Source: Primulina eburnea (Eukaryota; Streptophyta; Magnoliopsida; Lamiales; Gesneriaceae). From it: a DNA stretch of 64,000 bases. A program made the translations under genes and the position numbers. The DNA lies in NCBI RefSeq assembly GCF_022965805.1, contig NC_133109.1:8611375-8675374 (forward strand). The letters are read 5' to 3'. The notes beneath the pieces are model-generated. The model saw only the letters and a program-made list of their open reading frames with translations, searched no databases and had not been told where the DNA came from. Positions 48,651 to 60,900 of the stretch are shown piece after piece; the first letter of the stretch is position 1; every line of letters starts with the position of its first letter.

Positions 48651-51197
48651 TCATATAAATAACTCGGGGTGTTTCTGCCTCATGTTTTCTTCCGTTTCCC
48701 ACGTCGCTTCCTCAATGCCATGTCGACTCCACTGAACTTTCACAAGTGGAATGGTCTTCGTTCTGAGCTGTTTGTCCTTTCGATCAAGAATCTGTATCGG
48801 TCGTTCTATATAGCTCAAGGTTTGATCAAGTTCAGCTTCGTTCGGTTGAATAACATGAGAAACATCTGGCATATATCTGCGTAACATTGATACATGAAAT
48901 ACGTCATGTATTCCGGATAAAGAAGGAGGAAGAGCAAGTCGATAAGCTCGATCGCCAATCTTTTCAAGAATCTCGTACGGACCAATGTATCGAGGAGATA
49001 GCTTCCCACGTTTGCCAAATCGCACAACGCCTCTAAAAGGAGAAATTTTCAAGAATACCCTATCTCCTACCTCAAATACTAACGGTCTACGTCTGATATT
49101 GGCGTACTTTGCTTGCCTATCCTGTGCTGTCTTCATTCTTTTCTGAATAACCTTTACCTTCTCAGTCATGTCACGAATCATATCTGGCCCAAGTTCTGGT
49201 ACTTCTGAAACATCATCCCAATATAGCGGAGATCTGCACCTCTTGCCATACAAAGCTTCAAACGGTGCCATCTCAATGCTTGTTTGATAGCTATTATTGT
49301 ACGAGAATTCGCAAAGAGGTAGGGAATCTTGCCAACTAATGCCAAAATCTAGCACGACGGCTCTCAACATATCCTCTAATGTCTGGATAGTCCGTTCTGA
49401 CTGTCCGTCTGTCTGAGGATGGTAAGCAGTGCTAAGGTGTAAGGTCGTACCTAACGCCTGCTGTAAACTGTGCCAGAAGTGTGAAGTGAATCGTGGATCA
49501 CGATCTGATACGATAGACTTCGGCACTCCATGCAATCTGACTACCTCACGAATATAAATCTCCGCCATCTGATCCTGTCTATACGTCATTCTATAAGGGA
49601 TGAAACAAGCAGATTTGGTCAATCTGTCAATAATGACCCAAATCGCATCGCAACCTCTGGATGATCGAGGTAACTTCGTCACGAAATCCATGGAAATGTG
49701 GTCCCATTTCCATTCTGGAATGGATAAACTCTGAAGTAAACCCCCCGGCTTCTTCCTCTCGGCCTTCACCTGTTGGCAGTTCAAGCATTTAGACACAAAT
49801 TCGGCAATGTCTGACTTCATTTGCTTCCACCAGAACTGTGTCTTCAAGTCATTGTACATCTTTCTGCCACCAGGATGGATGCTGAACCGACTACAATGTG
49901 CCTCCGTCAGAATCTGCTGTCTCAAATCTGCAACATCTGGCACAACTAGACGGTTATTCACGTACAACACATGATCTCGTACCTGATATTCTGATACATG
50001 CCCTGATCTGACCATTTGGATTGATCTTTGCACATTCTGATCGGTTCTTTGTGCTTCCTTAATCCTCATAATCAAATTGGGCTCAACTTGGATCGTAAAG
50101 AGTCGTAGTGGCTTACTATCTGTATCAAATTCTAATCCAGATGTACAGCAATTTTCAACTAACTTGTTAACACCTATCGTCGATAAGGACAAAGAACATA
50201 CCTTACGACTCAAGGCATCAGCTGCTGCATTTGACTTTCCTGGATAATATTTGATTTCACAGTCAAAGTCTTTCAGAAGATCTAGCCATCTACGTTGCCT
50301 CATATTCAATTCTGATTGAGAAAATAGGTACTTTAAGCTCTTGTGATCGGAAAAGATCTCAAATTTCTCGCCATAGAGATAATGACGCCAAATCTTTAAT
50401 GCAAACACGATAGCCGCCAATTCAAGATCATGAATGGGGTATCGAACTTCATGTGGCTTCAATTGTCTCGAGGCGTATGCGATCACATGACCTCGCTGCA
50501 TAAGAACACATCCCAAACCTCTATGAGAAGCATCACATTATACAACAAAATCACCTGTACCTGAAGGTATCGTCAATACTGGAGCACTGGTCAGCCTTTT
50601 CTTCAATTCAACAAAGCTAGACTCACACTCCTCTGACCAAACAAATGGTGCATTCTTTTGTGTTAATTGAGTTATTGGTTTTGCAATACTGGAGAAATCT
50701 TTGATAAATCTTCTGTAGTATCCGGCTAAGCCCATGAAACTGCGTATTTCTGGTACAGAAGTCGGTCTCGACCAACTAATCACAGCTTCCACTTTACTCG
50801 GATCAACAGAAATACCATCTCCAGAAATGATATGTCCTAAGAAGACAACTCTATTCAACCAAAACTCACACTTTGACAATTTAGCATACAGTCGCTCGTT
50901 TCTCAACGTCTGCAAAACAATTCTGAGATGCTCTGCATGCTCATTTCTGTTCTTCGAATACACCAAAATGTCATCAATGAAGACAATAACAAATTCATCT
51001 AGATATCTCTGAAACACTTGGTTCATCAAGCCCATAAATACCGCAGGAGCATTTGTTAAACCAAAAGGCATGACAATAAATTCGTAATGTCCATACCTGG
51101 TTCGAAACGCTGTCTTTGGTATGTCTATATCTCGAACTCTGAGCTGATGATAACCAGAACGTAAATCAATCTTAGAATAGACCGAGGATCCCTGCAA
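48651..51197 (-). pseudogene. Family B pol (RT, RNase H, integrase), broken and gap-truncated
   Basis: The frame enters from the sequence gap in RT ([17 protein letters not shown]), passes [10 protein letters not shown] near 50965, and is stopped by UAA at 50538-50540 at the position of the Tyr in the RNase H start (VVYCDAS in the 3842 copy). It is then open from 50516 to 48651 through RNase H (DHKSLKYLF), the integrase zinc finger (FWWKQMKSD), the core ([23 protein letters not shown]), GPYEIL and the chromodomain-like tail ending KHPELFI. Apart from the single nonsense change the visible part is well preserved, so the copy is young. Protease, gag and the 5' LTR are not in the window. Confidence 0.93.
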
Positions 51198-51297
51198 NNN
51201 NNNNNNNNNNNNNNNNNNNNNNNNNNNNNNNNNNNNNNNNNNNNNNNNNNNNNNNNNNNNNNNNNNNNNNNNNNNNNNNNNNNNNNNNNNNNNNNNN
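51198..51297. other. Assembly gap of 100 N
   Basis: Exactly 100 unknown bases, the usual placeholder for a gap of unknown size. At least the 5' half of the family B element on its left is missing, so the true gap is probably several kilobases. Confidence 0.97.
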
Positions 51298-54200
51298 TCA
51301 AACATTGTGGATGTGTTCTTTAGGAAGTCGTTAAGGTTGCGTGGATGGCTAGGACTATTGTTTCTGATCGCGATGTGTTATATCTTGAGTTACTTTTGGA
51401 AGACTTTATGGGCTAAAACTTGCCCAAATTCCGTGTTTTCTACTACTTGTCATCCTCAAACGGTGACAAACTAGAAGTTGGCAAGAGAACTTGGGGACCA
51501 CTTTTGCCGTGCGCCATTCTTAGAAGAACTTGGATTGACATTTCTAATTGACTTTAGTTGGAGTTGTGCCTAAGGACTAAGAAGGGAGGGATTCCATTTT
51601 TGTTGTTGTGGATAATTACTCTCAGATGGCACAGTTTATAGTTGTCATTAAACCGTTATTCTTCAAACTGCGGATTTGTTCTGAGAGAAGTCGTTGACGT
51701 TGCATGGAAGCTAGACTATTGTTTCTTGTCGCGATGGTTAAATTCCTTGAGTTACTCTCTGGAAACTTTATGGCTTAAACTATGGCACAAATTGTTGTTT
51801 TCTACTTACTTTTCATCCTCAAACGGTAGGCAACTGAAGTTGTCAAGAGAAACTGGGGAACATTTTTTTGCGTGCTATTCTTAAAAGACTTGGATGACAG
51901 TTCTAATGGACTTTATTTGGGGTGCCTAACTAAGAAGGGGGAGGATTCTATTTTTTGTTGTTGTGGATAATTCTCTAAGATTACCCATTTTATAGCTGCC
52001 ATAAAAACCGATATGCTTCAAAACATTTGCGGATTTGTTTAATTTAAGAGTCGTTAGTTGCTGGCATGCCTCGGACTTTGGTATCCGATCGCGATTTATA
52101 TTCTGAGTTACCTTGGGGCATACTTTGTTTTTTATGGTGCTCTACTGGCAATAATTGTTGTTTTTCTACTACTCCATATCCTCAAACGATGGACAAACTG
52201 AAGTGTCAATAGCCGTTGGGAACAACAACTTTGGGGTGCGATTCTTCAAAAGTACTTAGGAAATATGAATTTAATGTGGACTATTTATTTAAAGGGGTTC
52301 CAAACGCGCAGGGGAGGCTTCTATTTTTGGTGTTGTGGATAATTCCTCTAAGATGCACATTTTATAGCTTGGTCATTAACCGATGATGCGTCAAACTTGC
52401 GTATTGTTTTCTTTATAGACGTCGTTTAGTTTTGCGTGGATGCCTAGGACGATTGTGTTCTGGGCTCGCCGATGGTTTAATTCTTGAGTTACTTTTGAAG
52501 ACTTTCAGGGTCTGAAACTTGGCCCAAATGTTGTTTTAATCTACTACTTTCCTCCCACAAAAAAAAAAGAGCCTCACACGATGACAAACTGAAGTTGTCA
52601 ATAAACTTTGGGAACATTGTCGCGTGCTTTCTTAAAAGAACTGGGATTACCATTTCTGTGGCACTTTATTTTGGGGTTGCCTTGGACTACGAAGGAGGGG
52701 ATTCTATAATATTGGTTTGAATTGTGGATAGAATCCTCCTAAGATGGCACATTTTTAATAGCTTGCCATAAAACCGATGATGCTTCAAACATTTTGGATT
52801 GTTCTTTAGAGAAGTCTTTAGGGTGGCGTGGCCCTCACTGGACTATTCTTTTTCTTATCGCGATGTTATTTCTAGCGTTACTTTGGAAAGACTTTATGGG
52901 CTATACTTGGCACATAATTGGTGTTTTCTTACTACGTGTCATCCTCAAAAACGGATGGACCCACTGAAGTGTCAAATATAACTTTGGGAACACTTTGCGT
53001 GCTATTCTTTTCAAGAACTTTGGATTGACATTTCTATAGACTTTATTTGGGGTTGCCTATGACTAAGAAGGGGAGGGATTCTATGTTTGGTTGTTGTGGA
53101 AGATTCTCTAAGATGGGCACATTTTATAGCTTGTCATAAACCGATGATGCTTCAAACATTGCGGATTTGTTCTTTAGAGAGTCGTTACTTGCAGGCAATG
53201 CCTAGGACTAGGTTCTCTGGTCGCGAGTGTAAATTCTTGAGTAACTTTTGGAAACTTATGGCTAAACTTGGCACAAAATTCTTGTTTTCTACTACTTGTC
53301 ATCCTCAAACGGATGGACAAACTGAAGTTGTCAATAGAACTAATAAAATGGGAACACTTTTGCGTGCCATTCTAAAAAAAAAACTGGATTGACATTTCTA
53401 TTGAACTTTATTTGGAGTTGCCTAGGACTACGAAGGTAAGGATTCTATTTTTGTTTGTTGTGGAGAGATTCCCGAAGATGCACAGTTTAATAGCTTGTCA
53501 TTAAACCAGGATGCTCAAACAGTGCGATTTGTTCTGGAGAGAAGTCGTTAACGTCATGAATGCCTAGAACTTTGGTTTCTTGTCGGCGATGTTAAATTCT
53601 TTAGTTACTTCTGGAAGACTTTATGGGCTAAACTGGCACAAAATTGTTGTTTTGCTACCTACTTTTCACATCCTCAAACGGATAGAACAAACTGAAGTTA
53701 CTGAACTTTGGGAACATTTTTGCGTGCTATTCTTAAACAAGAACTTGGATTGACATTTCTATGGAATTTAATTTTGGGGTTGCCTTGGACGAAGAAGGGA
53801 GGGCTTCTATTTTTGTTTGTTTTGGAGATGATTCGCTAATATGGCACATTTTATAGCTTGCCTAAACCGATGATGCTTCAACCCTTGCCGGAATTGTTTC
53901 TTTAAGAATTCGTTACGGTGCACCTGGAGCCTAGAACTATTTTTTCTGGTCGCGTGTTTAAAATTCTTGAGGTACAATATTAGAAAATTTGTTTATGGGC
54001 TAAACTTGGCACAAACTTGTTGTTTTCTAATACTTGTCATTCCTCAAACGGATGGACAACTAAGTGGCAAAAGACTCGGAACACGTTTGCGTGCCATTTT
54101 TTTTAAAAGAACTTGGATTGACATTTCTCATTACTTTTAATTTTGGGGGGTTGCCCTAAGTACTAAGAAGGGAGGATTCTATTTTTGGTTGTTGGTGGAT

Positions 54201-57200
54201 AGATTCTCTAAGAGCACATTTTTAACGCTTGCCATAAACCGATGATCTCAAACTTGCGGATTTGTTCTTTAGAGAAGTCGTTAGTTGCGTGCAGCCTAGA
54301 GGACTATATGTTTCTGGATCGCGATGTTTATCTTCTTTTGAGTTCTTTGAAGACCTTATGTGCGAACACTTTGCACAAAATTGTTGTTGCTACTACTTGT
54401 CAATCCTCAAACGGATGGCAAACTGAAGTTGTCAATAGAACTTTGGGGGGGAACATTTTTGCGTGGCTATCTTAAAGAACTTGATTGACATTTCTTCGGT
54501 GGACTTTATTGTTGTGGGTTTCCTTGACTAGAAGGAGGGATTCTATTTTTGTTGTGTGGATAATCTCTAAGATGGCCATTTTAAGAGCTTGCCATACAAC
54601 CGATGATGCTTCACACATTGCGGATTTGTTCTTTAGACGAAGTCGTTAGGAGCGTGGCATCATAGGACTAATTGTTTTGATCGCGAGGTTATATTCTGAG
54701 TTACTGGAAACTGATGGGCGTACGTTGCAAAAATTGTTGTTTTCTACTTTCTCACCTCCAAACGGATGGACAAACTGACGTTGTCATAAACTTTGGGACC
54801 AACTTGGCGGCATCTTAAAAAGAACGGGATGGGACATTTCTGTGGACGTGATTTGGGGTTGCCCTTGGACTAAGAAGGGGGAGGGATTCATTTTGTTTTG
54901 GTTGGATGATTCTCTAAGATGGCAACATTTCTAGCTTGCCATAAACCGTTGGATTCGCAACATAGCGGAGTTGTTCTTGAGAGAAGTCGTACGACGTGCC
55001 AGGGAATGCCTAGGACTATTGTTTCGTGTCGGCGATGTTAATTCCTTGAGTAACTTTTGGAGACTTTATTGGCGCAACTTGGCACAAATTGTGTTTTCTT
55101 ACTAATTTCATCCTCAAACGAATCGATAACCTGAAGTGTCAATAGCCGTTGGGACATGTTTTGCGTGCTATCTTAAAAGAACTTGGATGACATTCTATGG
55201 ACTTTAATTTGGGGGTTGCCTTGGACCTAAGAAGGGAGGATTCCTATTTTTTGTGGTGGATAGATTCTCTAAGATGGCACATTTTATAGCTTGCCATAAA
55301 ACCGATGATGCTTTTCAAACATTGCGGATTTTTTCTTTAGAGAAGTCGTTAACGTTGCAGGAATGCCTAGAACTATTGTTTTCTGGTCCGCGATGGTAAA
55401 TTCTGAGTTCCTATTAGAATCATTTATGGTCTAGAAACTTGGCAAGAATGTTGTTTTCTAATACTTGCATCACTCAAACGGATGGACAAACTGAAGTTGT
55501 CAAAGAACTTTGGGGAACACTTTTGCGTGCCAAGTTTTAAAAAAAACTTGGATTGACATTTCTTGACTTTATTTTGTGGTTGCCTAGTACTAAATGGGAG
55601 GGATTCTATTTTTTTGGTTTGATAATTCCTCTAAGATGGCACATTTTATAGCTTGCCATAAAACCGATGATTCTTCAAACATTTGCGGATTTGTTCTTAG
55701 AGAGTCGTTATGTTGCGTGGCATGCTAGGAGGGGATATTGTTTCTGATCGCGATGTTCTATTCTTGATTTTACTTTTTGGAAGACTTTATGGGCTAAACT
55801 TGGCACAAAATTGTTGGTTTTCTACACTTTTCATCCTCAACAAACGGATGGACAACCTGAAGTTGTCAATAGAACTTTGGGAACATTTTTGCGTGCTATT
55901 CTTAAAAAGAACTTTGATGCATTGCTTGGGACTTATTTTGGTGTTGCTTGGACTAGAAGTGAGGGATTCTATTTTTGTTGTGTGGATAGATTCTCTAAGA
56001 TGGCACATTTTATAGCTTGCCATAAAACCGATGAGCTTCAAACATGCGGATTTGTTCTTTAAGAAGTCGTAGGTAGCGAGCGTGCAGCATAGGACGTGTT
56101 TCTGATCGCGATTGTTATAATTCTTGAGTTTTATTTGTAAGACTTATGGTCTATCTTGGCAAAAATTGTTGTTTTCTACTCTCTCTCAATCCCAAACGGA
56201 TGACGACAAACTTAAGTTGTCAATAGAACTTTGGGACACTTTGCGTGCTCTTCTTAAAAAGACTTGTCTTTACATTTCTATGGACTTTATTTTTGGGGTT
56301 GCCAAGGACTAAGAAGGGGAGGTATTCTATTTTTGGTTGTAGGAAGATCTCTCTACAGATGCACATTTTAATGAGCTTGTCAGTAAACCGATGAATGCTT
56401 CAAAATTCTGCGATTTTGTTCTTTGAGAGAAGTCGTTACTACTTGCAGGGGCATGGCTAGAAGATTGTTTCTGTGCGCAATGTTAATTTTCGTTACTTAC
56501 TAGAGTGGATCGTTATGGCCTAAACTTGGCAACAAATTTATTTGTTTTCTGACATACGTTTGTCATCCTCAAACGAGTGGAGAGGAAATAAGTGGACCAT
56601 TGACGTTCATACGAACTTTGGCGAACACTTTTTGCGTGACATTTCTTAAAAGACTAGTGGAATGGACATTTCTACGGACGTTTTTTTGGGTTGACCCGTA
56701 GACTAAAATGGGAGGAGTCTGATTTTTGTTGTTGTGGTATAGATTTCCTCTAAAGGGCACATTTACTATCGCTTGTCATGAACACGATGAGCTTCAAACC
56801 TTGCGGATTTGTTCTGAAGACAAGTCGTTATTCTTGCATGGAATGCCTAGGACTATTGTTTTCTGGTCGCGATGATTTAATTGCTCTGAGTTACTATTGA
56901 AAGACTTATGGGCTAACATTGGCACAAAATGTTCGTGTTTGCTACTTTTGGTCATCATACACGGATGGACAAAACTAGCAGTTGTCAATAGAAACTTTGG
57001 GACCATTTTTGCGTGTCATTCTTAAAAAGATACTTGGGTGACATTTCATATGGACTCTTGAATATTGGGGTTGCCTAGGACTAAGAAGGGAGGGATCTAA
57101 TTTTTGTGGTTGTGGATCAGATCTCTAAGATGCATTTTATAGGCTGTCATCAACCGATGATCTCAAAACATGGGCATTTAGTTCTTTAAGAGAAGTGGCG

Positions 57201-57995
57201 TTAGGTTGCAATGCAATGCCTAGACTATTGTTTTGTCGGCGATGTTATATGCTTAGTACTTGTGGCGACATTTATGGGCAATACTTGGCAAACATTGTGG
57301 CTTTTCCTACTACTTCCTCATCTCAAACGGATGGACAAACCCGAGTTGTCATAGTACTTGAGGAACACTTTGCGTGCTATCATTAAAAAGAACTGTGATG
57401 GCATTTCTTGTGATCTTTAGTTTCGGGTTAGCCTTGCAGCTAAGAAGGGAGGGGAGTTCGATTTTTGTTGTTTGTGGAATAGGATTCTCTAAGAAGTGCA
57501 ACATTTATTATAGTCCTTGTCATTAAACCGTTGATGCTCAGCAATTGCGGATGTGGGTCTTTAGAGGAAGTCGTTCTGTTGCGTGCATGGCTAGGACTAT
57601 GGTTTATCTGAATCGTATGTTATATTCTTAGTTACTTTTGGAAGACGTTATGGTCTAAACTTGCACAACATTCTGTTTTTTCTACTACTTGTGTCATCCT
57701 CAACGATGGACAAACTGAAGTTCAATAGAACTTTGGGAACACTTTTGCGGCCATTCTTAAAAAGAAAACTGTGGATGTGGGGGGGGACATTTCTAGTGAC
57801 TTTATTTTGGATTTGCCTAGGACTAAGAGGGAGGGATTCTATTTTTCTTGTTGTGGATAGATTCTCTAAGATTGCACATTTTTATAGCTTGTTCATTGAA
57901 AAACCGGATGCTTCAAACATGGGGATTTGTTTCTTGAGAGAAGTCCGTTACGTTTGCATGGAAGGCCTAGGACTATTGTTTCTTGTCGCGATGTT
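51298..57995 (+). repeat. Integrase-derived satellite, segment C, very noisy
   Basis: Roughly eighteen plus-strand monomers of the same 364-bp satellite, recognisable by TCAAACATTGCGGATTTG, CATCCTCAAACGG and AAGAACTTGGATTGACATT. Nearly every 10-20 bp there is an insertion or deletion, including homopolymer expansions and short inserted G runs (for example near 54450 and 57780). No monomer has an intact frame. It begins at the N gap and ends where the orientation flips. The pattern resembles uncorrected long-read sequence more than evolutionary decay. Confidence 0.85.
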
Positions 57996-60900
57996 AGCAT
58001 CATCGGTTTAATGACAAGCTATAAAATGTGCCATCTTAGAGAATCTATCCACAACAACAAAAATAGAATCCCTCCCCTTCTTAGTCCTAGGTAACCCGAA
58101 AATAAAGTCATAGAATGTCAATCCTAAGTTCTTTTTAAGAATAGCACCAAAAGTGTTCCCAAAGTTCTATTGACAACTTCAGTTTGTCCATCCGTTTGAG
58201 GATGACAAGTAGTAGAAAAACAACAATTTGTGCCAAGTTTAGCCCATAAAGTCTTCCAAAAGTAACTCAAGAATATAACATCGCGATCAGAAACAATAGT
58301 CCTAGGCATGCCACGCAACCTAACGACTTCTCTAAAGAACAAATCCGCAATGTTGAAGCATCATCGGTTTAATGACAAGCTATTAAATGTTCCATCTTAG
58401 AGAATCTATCCACAACAACAAAAATAGAATCCCTCCCCTTCTTAGTCCTAAGGCAACCCCAAAATAAAGTCCACTAGAAATGTCAATCCAAGTCTTTTTT
58501 AAGAATAGCACGCAAAAGTGTTCCCAAAGTTCTATTGACAAACTTCAGTTTGTCCATCCGTTTGAGGATGAGAAGTAGTAGAAAACAACAATTTTGTGCC
58601 AAGTTATAGCCCATAAAGTCTTCCAAAAGTAACTCAAGAATATAACATCGCGATCAGAAACAATAGTCCTAGGCATTCCACTGCAACCGTAACGACTTCT
58701 CTAAAGACAAATCCGCAATGTTTGAAGCATCATCGGTTTAATGACAAGCTATAAAATGTGCCATCTTAGAGAATCTATCCACAACAACAAAATAGAATCC
58801 CTCCCCTTCTTAGTCCTAGGCAACCCCAAATAAAGTCCATAGAAATGTCAATCCAAGTTCTTTTTAAGAATAGCACGCAAAAGTGTTCCCAAAGTTCTAT
58901 TGACAACTTCAGTTTGTCCATCCGTTTGAGGATGAGAAGTAGTAGAAAACAACAATTTTGTGCCAAGTTTAGCCCATAAATTCTTCCAATAGTAACTCAA
59001 GAATTTAACATCGCGACCAGAAACAATAGTCCTAGGCATTCCATGCAACGTAACGACTTCTCTCAAGAACAAATCCGCAATGTTTGAAGCATCATCGGTT
59101 TAATGACAAGCTATAAAATGTGCCATCTTAGAGAATCTATCCACAACAACAAAAATAGAATCCCTCCCCTTCTTAGTCCTAGGCAACTCCAAAATAAAGT
59201 CCATAGAAATGTCAATCTAAGTTCTTTTTAAGAATAGCACGCAAAAGTGTTCCCAAAGTTCTATTGACAACTTCAGTTTGTCCATCCGTTTGAGGATGAC
59301 AAGTAGTAGAAAACAACAATTTTGTGCCAAGTATAGCCCATAAAGTCTTCCAAAAGTAACTCAAGAATATAACATCGCGATCAGAAACAATAGTCCTAGG
59401 CATGCCACGCAACCTAACGACTTCTCTAAAGAACAAATCCGCAATGTTTGAAAGCATCATCGGTTTTATGACAAGCTATAAAATGTGCCATCTTAGAGAA
59501 TCTATCCACAACAACAAAAATAGAATCCCTCCCCTTCTTAGTCCTAGGCAACCCCAAAATAAAGTCCATAGAAATGTCAATCCAAGTTCTTTTTAAGAAT
59601 AGCACGCAAAAGTGTTCCCAAAGTTCTATTGACAACTTCAGTTTGTCCATCCGTTTGAGGATGAAAAGTAGTAGAAAACAATCAATTTTGTGCCAAGTTT
59701 AGCCCATAAAGTCTTCCAAAAGTAACTCAAGAATTTAAAATCGCGACCAGAAACAATAGTCCTAGACATTCCATGCAACGTAACGACTTCTCTAAAGAAC
59801 AATCCGCAATGTTTGAAGCATCATCGGTTTAATGACAAGCTATAAAATGTGCCATCTTAGAGAATCTATCCACAACAACAAAATAGAATCCCTCCCCTTC
59901 TTAGTCTTAGGAAACTCCAAAATAAAGTCCATAGAAATGTCAATCTAAGTTCTTTTTAAGAATAGCACGCAAAAGTGTTCCCAAAGTTCTATTGACAACT
60001 TCAGTTTGTCCATCTTGTTTGAGGATGACAAGTAGTAGAAAACAACAATTTTGTGCCAAGTTTAGCCCATAAAGTCTTCCAAAGTAACTCAAGAATATAA
60101 CATCGCGATCAGAAACAATAGTCCTAGGCATGCCACGAAACCTAACGACTTCTCTAAAGAAAAAATCCGCAATGTTTGAAGCAACATCGGTTTTATGACA
60201 AGCTATAAAATGTGTCATCTTAGAGAATCTACCCACAACAACAAAAATAGAATCCCTCCCCTTCTTAGTACTAGGCAACCCCAAAATAAAGTCAATAAAA
60301 TGTCAATCCAAGTTCTTTTTAAGAATGGCACGCAAAAGTGTTCCCAAAGTTCTATTGACAACTTCAGTTTGTCCATCCGTTTGAGGATGACAAGTAGTAG
60401 AAAACAACAATTTTGTGCCAAGTTTAGCCCATAAAGTCTTCCAAAAGTAACTCAAGAATTTAACATCGCGACCAGAAACAATAGTCCTAGGCATGCCACG
60501 CAACCTAACGACTTCTCTAAAGAACAAATCCGCAATGTTTGAAGCATCATCGGTTTTAATGACAAGCTATAAAATGTGCCATCTTAGAGAATCTATCCAC
60601 AACAACAAAAATAGAATCCCTCCCCTTCTTAGTCCTAGGCAACCCCAAAATAAAGTCCATAGAAATGTCAATCCAAGTTCTTTTTAAGAATAGCACGCAA
60701 AAGTGTTCCCAAAGTTCTATTGACAACTTCAGTTTGTCCATCCGTTTGAGGATGACAAGTAGTAGAAAACAACAATTTTGTGCCAAGTTTAGCCCATAAA
60801 GTCTTCCAAAAGTAACTCAAGAATTTAACATCGCGACCAGAAACAATAGTCCTAGGCATGCCACGCAACTAACGACTTCTCTAAAGAACAAATCCGCAAT

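Noticed and set aside
51642..57386. Short ORFs in the noisy satellite segment
   Set aside because: They are fragments of frameshifted integrase monomers produced by dense indels.
57900..58100. Simple hairpin read artefact as the sole cause of the orientation flip
   Set aside because: The two arms are not mirror images at the junction: they meet at different monomer phases, and the minus side has other monomer types and its own seven-unit register. A misjoin remains possible.
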